A stretch of 64,000 nt of DNA from Paraburkholderia caballeronis (lineage in GTDB: Bacteria; Pseudomonadota; Gammaproteobacteria; Burkholderiales; Burkholderiaceae). Shown piece by piece: positions 37,952 through 46,702 of the stretch (position 1 is the first letter of the stretch; every line of letters starts with the position of its first letter). A program made the position numbers and the translations under genes. Location of the stretch: assembly GCF_900104845.1 (NCBI RefSeq), contig NZ_FNSR01000001.1, forward strand, positions 2,604,001 to 2,668,000, given 5' to 3'. The notes beneath the pieces were generated by a model. It was not told where the DNA came from. It ran no database searches and saw only the letters and a program-made list of their open reading frames with translations.

Positions 37952-39241
37952 TTACAGGTTCGTGAAGATGTCCGAGCCGAAGCCGACGAGGCCGGCCTGG
38001 CCCGCGTAGCCGAGATGCGACAGGCCGAAGATGTCCTCGATGCTCTTCAGCATCGAATAGTGGTTGTACGGCACCGTGGACACCGTGCCCGGCTTGATGA
38101 ACGGCGAGATCAGCACCGCGCCGGTCTGGTCGCCGCCGAAGCTCTGCTTCGTCAGGTTGACCGTCACCTGCGGCACCGACGGCATGCCCAGCGCGGAACC
38201 CGGCACCGTCGAGATCGCGTCCGACGTCTGCGGGAACGCGCCGAGGTTCGGACCCGGCTGCTGGCTGCAGCAGGTCGTGCCGGTGAACGCGAGCGTCAGC
38301 GTCGGCGGGTTGGTGGTGGTGTCGAGCCCGTTCGTCGGCGCATACGAGCTTTCGTCGAAGTTGATGATCAGCAGGCCGTCCTTCTTGAACGCCGGCGACG
38401 ACGTGATTTTCGGCACCCACTCCTGCAGGAACGCGTCGGCGCTCGTCAGGCCACCCGGACGGCCGTCCGCGCACGGCGCATCGTGGCCGTCGTCGCACAG
38501 GCTCGGCGTGATGAAGTTGAAGTTCGCGGTCGTGTCGACCGATTGCAGGTCTTTTTCGAGGTTCGCGTTCAGGTTCACCACGTTCGTCCCGCAATCCGAC
38601 GAATCGATGATCGAGTGGAAATACATGAACGGGTTGTGGCGCGTCGCGTACATGTCGCCCTGCGGGACGGCCGCGCTCGGCGCCTCGGCGACCTGCGTCA
38701 TGTCCTGGGTGCCGATCACCGGGTGGCCGCAGGTGGCCGCCTCGCGCGCCGGGTCGTTGCCCATGTCGCCTTCATATCCCTTCCACGTGAAGCCGGCCGC
38801 CTTCAGCTGGTCCGGCAGCGTCTTCACGGCCGCCGGGTACACGCAGCCGGTGCCGATCGTCTGGCCGTCCGGCGTCGTGCCGGTCGACTTGAGGTCCGAG
38901 TACGTCATGCAGTCGTTGTCGGTGTCGGTGGTCGGCGACTGGCCGCTCAACATCGCGATGTAGTTGTCGAGGCTCACGTGGCCCGTGCCGTAGTACTGCT
39001 GCACCAGCGCGCCCTGCGCCGCGAGCGTCGTCGCGAGATACGGCGCCTTCGGCGTCGAGCCGAACGTCGTCGAGTAGTTCTCGTTTTCGAGCGTGATCAC
39101 GAACACGTGACGGATCTGCTGCTGGCCGGTCAACGCCGGCTTCGAGTCCGACGACGACGAGCCGCAGGCGGCGACGAACAGCGCGGCGAACAACGCCGCG
39201 AACAGCGTCCACCAGATTTTGCCGGGAAAGCGCACTGCCAT
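37952..39241 (-). CDS. Secreted phosphoesterase/acid phosphatase family lipoprotein
   Basis: A 429-residue alkaline-phosphatase-superfamily phosphoesterase of the phospholipase C/AcpA group. The signal ends in AALFVAACGS with a lipobox Cys near residue 26. Catalytic-region landmarks are VFVITLENENYSTTFG near 47, VSLDNYIAMLSGQSPT near 82, LLIINFDES near 285 and PYNHYSMLKSIEDIFGL near 395. Expected to cleave phosphomonoesters or diesters in the envelope. The ATG at 39241 follows AGAGG; longer in-frame starts were rejected because the signal would be internal. Paired with the di-heme peroxidase. Confidence 0.85.
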   Translation of the reverse strand: MAVRFPGKIWWTLFAALFAALFVAACGSSSSDSKPALTGQQQIRHVFVITLENENYSTTFGSTPKAPYLATTLAAQGALVQQYYGTGHVSLDNYIAMLSGQSPTTDTDNDCMTYSDLKSTGTTPDGQTIGTGCVYPAAVKTLPDQLKAAGFTWKGYEGDMGNDPAREAATCGHPVIGTQDMTQVAEAPSAAVPQGDMYATRHNPFMYFHSIIDSSDCGTNVVNLNANLEKDLQSVDTTANFNFITPSLCDDGHDAPCADGRPGGLTSADAFLQEWVPKITSSPAFKKDGLLIINFDESSYAPTNGLDTTTNPPTLTLAFTGTTCCSQQPGPNLGAFPQTSDAISTVPGSALGMPSVPQVTVNLTKQSFGGDQTGAVLISPFIKPGTVSTVPYNHYSMLKSIEDIFGLSHLGYAGQAGLVGFGSDIFTNL

Positions 39242-39576
39242 GAGAGAACCTCTTGTTGGGTATCGTTGGTGATGTCGTTGGTATCGGCCGCGCGGACGGC
39301 GACTGCCTCGCGGTGCCGGCCCGGCCCCACTTTTGACCAGGCCGCGCAAGCGTATCCAGTGCAGATGACGCACGCATGAAAACGCAACCATTGTTTGCAC
39401 GCGCAACGAGCGGATGCACCCCACCGCTTCATACAAGGGCTTTTCCAAACACTTTCGTTTTCATTACGAGGACGCGTGAGCGAGCGGCCGGTGCGTTTTC
39501 CGAACGATGCCGCGCAACCGGCTATCATGTGCAATCAACGACCTGTGCGCGGCGCGCACCCCAGATGGAAAAACTC
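39242..39576. other. Divergent promoter region
   Basis: 335 bases between the phosphoesterase and the NYN gene. A TATCAT at about 39522 could be a -10 box for the plus-strand gene. No further structure was recognised. Confidence 0.4.
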
Positions 39577-41019
39577 ATGGCTTCACCCCAGGAAAACGTC
39601 AGCATGGCCGTGTTCTGCGACTTCGAGAACGTTGCGCTCGGCGTGCGCGACGCGAAGATCGACCGCTTCGACATCAAGCCGGTGCTCGAACGGCTGCTGC
39701 TGAAAGGCAGCATCGTCGTGAAGAAGGCGTATTGCGACTGGGATCGCTACAAGGCGTTCAAGTCGTCGATGCACGAAGCGAGCTTCGAGCTGATCGAGAT
39801 TCCGCACGTGCGGCAGTCGGGCAAGAACTCGGCGGACATCCGGCTCGTGGTCGATGCGCTCGACCTTTGTTATACGAAGTCGCACGTCGATACCTTCGTG
39901 ATCGTCAGCGGCGACTCGGACTTCTCGCCGCTCGTGTCGAAGCTGCGCGAGAACGCGAAGAAGGTGATCGGCGTCGGCGTGAAGAACTCGACGTCCGACC
40001 TGCTGGTCGCGAACTGCGACGAGTTCATCTTCTACGACGACCTCGTGCGCGAGATGACGCGCGTGGCGGGCAAGCGCGACGGCGGCGCGGCCGCGAAGCG
40101 CGACAACAACGACGGCGGCAACAGCGGATCGGGCAACGACGAGCGGCAGCCGAAGCCGGAAACGGAAGACCGCAAGTCGCGGGCGATCGCGTTCGCGGTC
40201 GAGACGCTCGACGCGCTGGTGCAGGAGCGCGGCGACAGCGGCAAGATCTGGGCGTCGGTGCTCAAAAGCGCGATCAAGCGGCGGCGGCCGGACTTCAACG
40301 AGGCGCGCTACGGGTTCCGCGCGTTCGGCAACCTGCTCGACGAGGCACAGGCGCGCGGGCTGCTCGAAGTGGGCCGCGACGAGAAGTCGGGCGCGTATGT
40401 TTCGCGGCTCGCGCAGCCGGCCGGTAAAAGTGCGGGTGGCGCGGGCGCGGAAACCGCGCCCGCCGCGACGGCGGAAGACGTCGCCGTGCAGCGCGGCGAC
40501 CGCGGCGACGAGGTTCGCGGACGGCGCGGAAAGGGGCGGCGCGATGCGCGCGGCGGCGGCGGTGCGTCTGCCGCGAAGAAGGGAATTGCGGCGGTGGAAC
40601 CGGTGGAAGCCGAGGTTGCGCCGGTGCAGAACGATGCGGGCGAGCCTGCGGTGCAGGCGGTGCGCGAAAGCGAAGAGATGTGGGCAACGGCTGCCTCCGC
40701 GCCCGCCTATGAACCGGTAGCCGAAGAACCGTCGGTGGAACCGGCTGCGCAACCCGACGAAGCGCCAACGCAGAAGCGCGGCTCGCCGCGCCGCGCACGC
40801 AAGACGCCCGCGCGCAAGACCGCCGCGCGCGAAGCATCGGCGGCACCGCCGGCAGCCGAGGCCGAAGCGGCTCCCGCACCCGCGCCGCAAGAGCCGCAAG
40901 AGCCGCAAGAGCCGCAAGAGCCGGCAACGGCAACGGACGCCCCCGCGAAGAAAAAGAGCAAGAAGAAGAGCCCGTCGCGTGCGCGCGCGAAACCCGCCGC
41001 TACCGCCGACGAAGGTTGA
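39577..41019 (+). CDS. NYN (PIN-like) domain protein with OST-HTH/LOTUS-like segment and long disordered tail
   Basis: About 480 residues. The N-terminal NYN domain (about 8-155) has the PIN-type acidic positions in VFCDFENV, NSADIRLVVDALDL and VIVSGDSDFSPLV. This suggests a metal-dependent RNase acting on structured or modified RNA. An OST-HTH/LOTUS-like segment follows (about 190-270). The remaining about 200 residues are Ala/Glu/Lys/Arg-rich with lysine clusters and a QEP repeat, typical of nucleic-acid-binding disorder. ATG at 39577 (MASPQEN) or 39565 (MEKLMASP) may start it. Substrate unknown. Confidence 0.85.
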   Translation: MASPQENVSMAVFCDFENVALGVRDAKIDRFDIKPVLERLLLKGSIVVKKAYCDWDRYKAFKSSMHEASFELIEIPHVRQSGKNSADIRLVVDALDLCYTKSHVDTFVIVSGDSDFSPLVSKLRENAKKVIGVGVKNSTSDLLVANCDEFIFYDDLVREMTRVAGKRDGGAAAKRDNNDGGNSGSGNDERQPKPETEDRKSRAIAFAVETLDALVQERGDSGKIWASVLKSAIKRRRPDFNEARYGFRAFGNLLDEAQARGLLEVGRDEKSGAYVSRLAQPAGKSAGGAGAETAPAATAEDVAVQRGDRGDEVRGRRGKGRRDARGGGGASAAKKGIAAVEPVEAEVAPVQNDAGEPAVQAVRESEEMWATAASAPAYEPVAEEPSVEPAAQPDEAPTQKRGSPRRARKTPARKTAAREASAAPPAAEAEAAPAPAPQEPQEPQEPQEPATATDAPAKKKSKKKSPSRARAKPAATADEG

Positions 41020-41111
41020 TCGTTCCAGCCGGTGTCGATGTGTCGATGCCGAAAGCGGGAAACCGTATCCGGAATGGTTACGGTTGCCCGCGTCGTGTAA
41101 CGGCCAGTCGT

Positions 41112-41585
41112 TCAGTCGCTCGCAAACGGATCGCGCGGACGCGTCTTTGGCGCGTCCGCCGCATCGCCGCCTGCGGCCGCTGAACCGAACGGGTCCGAAG
41201 CCTTGCGCGGCCCGGCATCGCCGAATGGATTGACGCGCCCCACCGCCTTTGACTCCCCGAACGGATTCACCGCCCCGCTCGCGCGCGCCGAACCGCCAAA
41301 CGGATCGGCAGTCGGATCGGCCTCGGCGGACGCCGTCTCCCCCTCGTCCACCGTCAGGTTGTACTCGGCCCGCACCCGCGCGAGCACGTCCGCGATCACC
41401 GCCTCGAATCCGGCCGCGTTGCCGAAGTGCTTCATCGTCCAGTTGCAGCCGTCCGCGTCCGGCGTCTGAAGCTGCGGGCGCGGCACGCCGATCCGCACGC
41501 CGTCCTCGACCACTTCCGGCTGCCGCGCGATGCGCCGGCTCACCGCTTCCTGAAGCCGCGACGCGTTCAAGGTTCTTCTCGCCAT
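41112..41585 (-). CDS. Hypothetical protein with repeated DPFG/NPFG motifs
   Basis: A 157-residue soluble protein. The N-terminal about 80 residues (TLNASRLQEAVSRRI, then CNWTMKHFGN) look folded and contain no known domain. The C-terminal half is low complexity with DPFG, NPFG, NPFG, DPFG and DPFA spaced every 12-20 residues. The ATG at 41585 is the only reasonable start. Function not recognised. It precedes nothing on its strand within 90 bases of the NYN gene end, which it faces. Confidence 0.7.
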   Translation of the reverse strand: MARRTLNASRLQEAVSRRIARQPEVVEDGVRIGVPRPQLQTPDADGCNWTMKHFGNAAGFEAVIADVLARVRAEYNLTVDEGETASAEADPTADPFGGSARASGAVNPFGESKAVGRVNPFGDAGPRKASDPFGSAAAGGDAADAPKTRPRDPFASD

Positions 41586-41617
41586 CCGTTACCCCTCAGG
41601 TTCAATGCCGCCCGCGC

Positions 41618-42433
41618 TCACGGCGCGAGCGCCGTCTGCGGACGGCTCATGTGCGCGAGCGCGTCGCGCATCGAGTCGCTCGCGATCACGATCGGCCCGT
41701 CGAACGGCGTATCGAGATCGACGATCACGTACACCGCCGACGCGATCGACACCGCGCCGAGCATGATCGTCACGAGCGCGAGCGCGTTGCGCGGCGCGAT
41801 CAGCCCGAAGCTCAGGAAGATCACGATCAGCCACAACGTCAGCATCGTGAAAAACGGCTTCGAAATCGAACTGTGCGCCTCCTCGATCAGCCGCCAGCGC
41901 GTGTCGCTGACGCGCTCGAACTGCGTCGCGAGTTCGCCGACAAGCGCCGACTCGTAACGGTCGCGCGGCGCGAGCGCGCGAATCTCGCGGCCCACCGAAT
42001 CGAGCAGCACACCGAGCTGTGTGCTCTCCAGATCGTCGCCGCCCTGCGCCCGCACGCGCGGATAATAATCGCCGGGCGGCGCGTCGGCGGGCCACGTCGA
42101 CGCGATCGCGCCGGCCGTGTAGCTGCGCAGCCGCGCGCGCACGTCGTTCGCGCCGTCGCCGTAATCGCGCAGCCGCGTGTCCAGCTGGATCAGTTCCGCC
42201 GCGTAGGTGCGCAGCGTCGTCGTCGCGTCGTCGAAGCTGCTTTTCGCGGACGCGGTCAACAGCCCGAGCACCAGCGCCGCGAACGTGACCAGCATGCCGA
42301 CCACCAGTTGCACGAGCTGCACCGTCTCGTGCGCCTTGTGCTCCTCCGGCACCAGCGGCCGCAGCAGCACGCCCAGCCCGGTGCCGCCGAGCAGCAGCAC
42401 GAACACCAGCAACGCGGAAGCGATCTCGTGCAT
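41618..42433 (-). CDS. DUF4239 (bestrophin-like) membrane protein
   Basis: A 271-residue inner-membrane protein with two helices near the N-terminus (about 5-25, 45-65) and two near the C-terminus (about 195-215, 220-240). A helical, mostly soluble middle lies between them. This arrangement and the F-D-x-A-x-x-x-L-x-x-Y-A-x-E-L-I-x-L-D segment match DUF4239, described as bestrophin-like. Channel activity is not shown for this group. It may be transcribed with the protein below it (gap 32 bases). Confidence 0.75.
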   Translation of the reverse strand: MHEIASALLVFVLLLGGTGLGVLLRPLVPEEHKAHETVQLVQLVVGMLVTFAALVLGLLTASAKSSFDDATTTLRTYAAELIQLDTRLRDYGDGANDVRARLRSYTAGAIASTWPADAPPGDYYPRVRAQGGDDLESTQLGVLLDSVGREIRALAPRDRYESALVGELATQFERVSDTRWRLIEEAHSSISKPFFTMLTLWLIVIFLSFGLIAPRNALALVTIMLGAVSIASAVYVIVDLDTPFDGPIVIASDSMRDALAHMSRPQTALAP

Positions 42434-42509
42434 CGTCGTCGGCTCCTGTCGCGAACAGGCGGAGAGAGTCGCACGAACGCCCGGGCGGCGTCCATGCGCG
42501 CGTCAGTCA

Positions 42510-43094
42510 CTACGCCGGCAGCCACACCACGGTCAGCGAGCGCACGCCCTGCGCGCCCTGGATCAGCACGCCCTCGATGTCGGCGGTCGCGGACGGCCCG
42601 GTCACGAGCACCGCATAACGCGCGTCGCGAAAGTCGTCGCGGCGGTACGCGTGCTGCAAGCCGGCGACGATCTGCGCCGGATCGAGCAGCACGACCAGAT
42701 GCTGGACCAGGTAGCCGAGCGAGTTCACCCGATACTCGCGCTCGCTGAGCCACACGGAGCCGGTTTCCGCGACGCCGAAGCGCGCGCGCACCACGCCGAC
42801 GTGCACGTTTTCGAGCGACGCGGGCGGCGTGTCCGCATCGAGCGCGCGCGTGCCCGGCACCTCGGGCGCGGCCGACGCAATCGACGCATCCGCGCCGAAC
42901 CGTTCGCGGATCATCGCGAGCACCGCGTCGGCGGAGTCCGCGTCGCGGCACGCGCCGCCCATCAGCGCGAGCGCGGCCGCGAAGCGTTCGCGCAGGTCGC
43001 CCCCGGGCGTGTCGAACAGCGGCACGTCGGGCAGGTCGAGCGCGGCCGGCTGCGCGGCGCGCACTTTCGCGAGGAACGCTTCACGATTCGCCAT
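42510..43094 (-). CDS. lutC: LUD domain protein LutC
   Basis: A 194-residue LUD-domain protein, the third component of the LutABC L-lactate oxidation complex. The LUD pattern shows in GVVRARFGVAETGSVWL near 105 and HLVVLLDPAQIV near 140. The ATG at 43094 lies inside the last codons of lutB (14-base overlap). Together with lutA and lutB it makes an iron-sulfur L-lactate dehydrogenase that feeds electrons to the respiratory chain. Confidence 0.92.
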   Translation of the reverse strand: MANREAFLAKVRAAQPAALDLPDVPLFDTPGGDLRERFAAALALMGGACRDADSADAVLAMIRERFGADASIASAAPEVPGTRALDADTPPASLENVHVGVVRARFGVAETGSVWLSEREYRVNSLGYLVQHLVVLLDPAQIVAGLQHAYRRDDFRDARYAVLVTGPSATADIEGVLIQGAQGVRSLTVVWLPA

Positions 43095-44481
43095 TGCCGC
43101 CCCCTGCATTGCCGCGATTCTTCCGGTACCACGCATGGAACGTCGTCGCCGGCGCATGCGGCAGGTCGCGCTGCCGGCCCCAGATGTTCATCGGGTTGTA
43201 CAGCACGAAGTTCGGGAGCCGCCGCAGCGCGCCGTCGAGCGACGCGACCGCGCCGCGATACAGCGACGGGCTCGCCAGCAGCTTGCCCGCCATCTTCAGC
43301 ACTTCCTGCTTCACGAACGGCACTTCGTGGCGCGCGGCGATCACCTCGCGCCACTTGTAGATCTGTTCGTGGATGTTGATCTTCACCGGGCACACGTTCG
43401 TGCAGCTGCCGTTCAGCGTCGATGCGAACGGCAACGCGCTGAACCGCTTCAGGTCGAACGTCGGGTTGATGATCGCGCCGATCGGCCCCGCATAGGTGCT
43501 GCCGTACGACAGCCCGCCGCTGCGCCGGTACACCGGACACGTATTCATGCACGCGCCGCAGCGGATGCACTTCAGCGAGTACCAGAAGTCCGGCATCGCG
43601 AGCCGGTCCGAGCGGCCGTTGTCGACGAGGATGAAGTGCATCTCCGCGCCCGCGCGCGGCGCGCGGAAATGCGACGTGTATTGCGTGATCGGCGAGCCGA
43701 GCGCGCTGCGCGACAGCATCCGGATGAACACGCCGAGATCGGACACGCGCGGAATCAGCTTCTCGATGCCGATCGACACGATATGCACCGGCGGCACGTT
43801 CGCGGACAGGTCCGCGTTGCCTTCGTTGGTGCAGACCACGACAGTGCCGGTCTCCGCGACCGCGAAGTTGCAGCCGGTCATGCCGGCGGTTTTCTCGCGC
43901 ACGAACCACGGCCGCGTGTTCATGCGCTGGCTTTCGGCCAGATAGTGGATGTCGTTGTTCTGCGGATCGGTGCCGATCGTGCGGCCGAACACGACCGCGA
44001 CGTCGTCGCGCAGCTTGTGCACCGCCGGCACGACGATGTGGCTCGGCGGCTGCTGGTCCAGTTGCTGGATGCGCTCGCCGAGGTCCGTCTCCATCACTTC
44101 GATGCCGCGCGGCTGAAGATAGTCGCGCAGCTCGCATTCGTCGGTCAGCATCGACTTGCTCTTCACGAGCGAGGTCATGCCGCGCTCGCTCAGGATCCGG
44201 TACACGGCCTCGTTGTGCTCCTCCGCGTTCGCGGCCCAGTGCACCTGCACGCCGTTCGCCTCGGCCGCGCGCGAGAACTGGTCGAGATAGTCCGCGAGCC
44301 GCGACAGCGTATGCGCCTTGATGCCCGACGCGAGCGAGCGCAGCGTCTCCCACTCGGGGATCGCGTGCGCCTGCGCGTCGCGTTTCGTGCGCAGGTCCCA
44401 CAACCGCTTGTCGTGGAACGCCAGATGATCCGGCCGCGCGATGAACGCGCCGGCCGCCTTCGCATGATCGACGCGCTTCAT
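43081..44481 (-). CDS. lutB: LutB-type iron-sulfur protein of lactate oxidation
   Basis: A 466-residue cytosolic protein. An N-terminal LUD domain (about 60-290, with GCNFAVAETGTVVVCTNEGN) precedes two ferredoxin-like [4Fe-4S] motifs: CIRCGACMNTCPVY near 310 and C-x-x-x-C-P-V-K near 370. It oxidises lactate together with LutA and LutC. It overlaps lutA by ATGA, so the order lutA-lutB-lutC is coupled. The C-terminal stretch ends with a variable Gly/Asn-rich tail. The adjacent segment has no GntR-type regulator, unlike some lut operons. Confidence 0.95.
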   Translation of the reverse strand: MKRVDHAKAAGAFIARPDHLAFHDKRLWDLRTKRDAQAHAIPEWETLRSLASGIKAHTLSRLADYLDQFSRAAEANGVQVHWAANAEEHNEAVYRILSERGMTSLVKSKSMLTDECELRDYLQPRGIEVMETDLGERIQQLDQQPPSHIVVPAVHKLRDDVAVVFGRTIGTDPQNNDIHYLAESQRMNTRPWFVREKTAGMTGCNFAVAETGTVVVCTNEGNADLSANVPPVHIVSIGIEKLIPRVSDLGVFIRMLSRSALGSPITQYTSHFRAPRAGAEMHFILVDNGRSDRLAMPDFWYSLKCIRCGACMNTCPVYRRSGGLSYGSTYAGPIGAIINPTFDLKRFSALPFASTLNGSCTNVCPVKINIHEQIYKWREVIAARHEVPFVKQEVLKMAGKLLASPSLYRGAVASLDGALRRLPNFVLYNPMNIWGRQRDLPHAPATTFHAWYRKNRGNAGGGNGES

Positions 44482-45221
44482 TCGCGGGCTCCGTTCAGCA
44501 CCTGCGCGATGTGGATGAACCGCACGTCCGCGTTCATCCGCTCCGCGCAGCCCTGCTGATGCATCAGGCACGACATGTCGCCGGACACGATGTACTGCGC
44601 GCCCGCGCCGACGTGGTCGAGCACCTTGTCCTGTCCCATCCGCACCGACACCGCCGCCTCGGTCACCGCGAACGTGCCGCCGAAGCCGCAGCATTCGTCG
44701 GGGCGCTTCGGGGCGACGAACTCGATGCCCTTCACGCGCTTCAGCAGTTCGAGCGGCTTCGAGAACGGCGTGGACGCGATCTCCGACACCGATGCTTCGT
44801 TCAGATGCCGCAATGCGCTGCAACTGTTGTGCAGCCCGACGCGATACGGAAACTCGGCCCACGGAAACTCGCGCACGCCCAGCACGTCGTGCAGGAACTC
44901 GACGAGTTCGTAGGCGTTGCGGCGGACCTGCCGCACTTCGTCGGTCTGTTCGATCGCGGTCAGATGATCTCTTACGTGATTGATGCAGCTCGCGGACGGC
45001 CCGACGATGTAGTCGTAACCCGCGAACGCGCGCGCGAACACGCGCTCCGCGCCGGCCGCCTCGGCCTGCGCGCCGCTGTTCGCCATCGGCTGGCCGCAGC
45101 AGGTCTGCTCCTGCGGGTAATCGACGTCGCAGCCGAGACGCTCCAGCAGTTCGAGCGTCGCGATGCCGACCTCGGGATAAAACGCGTCGATGAAGCAGGG
45201 GATGAACAGGGCGACCTTCAT
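44478..45221 (-). CDS. lutA: LutA-type (CCG domain) Fe-S oxidoreductase
   Basis: A 247-residue protein with two cysteine-rich CCG domains: QTCCGQPMANSG near 40 and ECCGFGGTFAVTE near 175. These ligate an unusual iron-sulfur cluster as in LutA and heterodisulfide reductase subunits. The ATG at 45221 gives the canonical start MKVALFIPCFIDAF. First gene of lutABC; 147 bases separate it from the porin stop. No terminator was seen there. Confidence 0.95.
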   Translation of the reverse strand: MKVALFIPCFIDAFYPEVGIATLELLERLGCDVDYPQEQTCCGQPMANSGAQAEAAGAERVFARAFAGYDYIVGPSASCINHVRDHLTAIEQTDEVRQVRRNAYELVEFLHDVLGVREFPWAEFPYRVGLHNSCSALRHLNEASVSEIASTPFSKPLELLKRVKGIEFVAPKRPDECCGFGGTFAVTEAAVSVRMGQDKVLDHVGAGAQYIVSGDMSCLMHQQGCAERMNADVRFIHIAQVLNGARE

Positions 45222-45368
45222 GGCGTGTCGTTCCCATCGAATGGTGAGTCCGGCCATTCTACTGCCGAACCCGGCCGCCCTTCCATCCGGAACGCCCCGC
45301 CCGCCGCCGCGCCCGTTGCGCCGTGCCGCGCCGCATCGTTCGTGCGGCGCAGCATCGACGCGCCGGCG

Positions 45369-46589
45369 TCAGAAGTTGTGGCGGATGCCGACCATTACCG
45401 CAAGCTGCCGGTCCGTATCCGAGTTCACCAGGTTCGGAATCTGCGCGAGGTTGCGCGTCGCGCCGGACGGATCGGCCGGGTCGATGCCGAGTCCCGCGCC
45501 CGACGACTTCTGGCCGATCGCGACCGCATACAGCGCGGTGCGCTTCGACAGGCTGTACGTGGTGCCGAGGTTCACCTGATGCAGCCGCGTCGACGATCCG
45601 CCGTCCGGCCGCGCGTCGTTGAAGATGTACGCGAAGCCGACCTGCCATTCGGGCGACAGCGTCCACGACGTATTCAGTTCCGCGATGTCGAACGAGATGT
45701 CCGAGCCCTGCGGCGCGGCCGGGCTCGCGAAATACCGGCTCTGCGACAGACGCGTATGCGTGTAACTGAGCGCGACCGTCACCCGGTCGAACGCATACGA
45801 GCCGCCCGCGCCGTAGATGCTGACGCGCGACGCATTCTGCAGTTCGCAGAACGCCGCGCCCGGGTTCGCGCACGAGAAGTCGCCGATATAGCCGCTCTCG
45901 CCGCCGAGCGCCGCCTGCAACGGGTCGCGCAGCGTCAGGTAGCCGGCCGACAGCGACAGCGGCCCGTGCGCGTAGTTCGCCGCGACCGACCAGCCGCGGT
46001 TGCGCGAGAAGTCGCCGGCCACGCCGCCGAGGCTGAACAGCCCGCCGATCGTGAAGCCGCCGAAGCTCGGGCTGAGGTACTTGAGCGAGTTGTTGAAGTT
46101 GAACGCCTCGTTGAGGTTGTCGACGTCGCCGAAGTGCGAGCCGTACAGCGTCGCCCAGCTATTGCTCGACACGTACGCGCCGAGGTCGTCCGAGAACGGG
46201 TCGTACTGGCGGCCGAGCGTCAGCGTGCCGTAACGGCCGTTCGACAGACCGACCCACGCGTTGCGGTTGAACAGCGTGCCGCCTTGCAGCAGCGCGCCGT
46301 TCTGCGTGAAGAAGCTGTTTTCGAGCGTGAAGTTCACGGTCGTGCCGCCGCCGATGTCCTCGCTGCCGGTCAGCCCCCAGCGCGACGGCACCAGGTTGCC
46401 GCCGCCCAGTTGATAGTTCGCGTGGCCGCTCGTGCTGCCGTCGGGCTGCGTGACCTGCTGGTTCGTCGAATAGATGAGGCCGGCGTCCACCGTGCCGTAC
46501 AGCGTGACCGAGGACTGTGCGTGCGCGCCGATCGCGAGGCCGCACGAAACCAGCGCAAGCGCCGCGCGCTTGACGAGAAGATCTGCCAT
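45369..46589 (-). CDS. Gram-negative porin (Burkholderia type)
   Basis: A 406-residue outer-membrane trimeric porin of the OmpC/Bordetella-type general porin family. A signal peptide (about 1-24, ending AHAQSSVTLYG) is followed by beta-strands with the typical N-terminal SSVTLYGTVDAGL block, the LGRQYDPF turn near 127, and a C-terminal phenylalanine (GIRHNF). It diffuses small hydrophilic solutes, and its place next to an amine permease suggests entry of the same substrates. No clear ribosome binding site precedes ATG 46589. Confidence 0.9.
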   Translation of the reverse strand: MADLLVKRAALALVSCGLAIGAHAQSSVTLYGTVDAGLIYSTNQQVTQPDGSTSGHANYQLGGGNLVPSRWGLTGSEDIGGGTTVNFTLENSFFTQNGALLQGGTLFNRNAWVGLSNGRYGTLTLGRQYDPFSDDLGAYVSSNSWATLYGSHFGDVDNLNEAFNFNNSLKYLSPSFGGFTIGGLFSLGGVAGDFSRNRGWSVAANYAHGPLSLSAGYLTLRDPLQAALGGESGYIGDFSCANPGAAFCELQNASRVSIYGAGGSYAFDRVTVALSYTHTRLSQSRYFASPAAPQGSDISFDIAELNTSWTLSPEWQVGFAYIFNDARPDGGSSTRLHQVNLGTTYSLSKRTALYAVAIGQKSSGAGLGIDPADPSGATRNLAQIPNLVNSDTDRQLAVMVGIRHNF

Positions 46590-46702
46590 GTCGTTGTTGT
46601 CTGTCGAGAAGAGGAAGGAGCGCGGCGCGCGTCCGATGCGTGCGCCGTGGCGAGTCGATACGCGGCGCGCGGCGCGCCGCGGGGGCGATGAAACGGAGCC
46701 GG

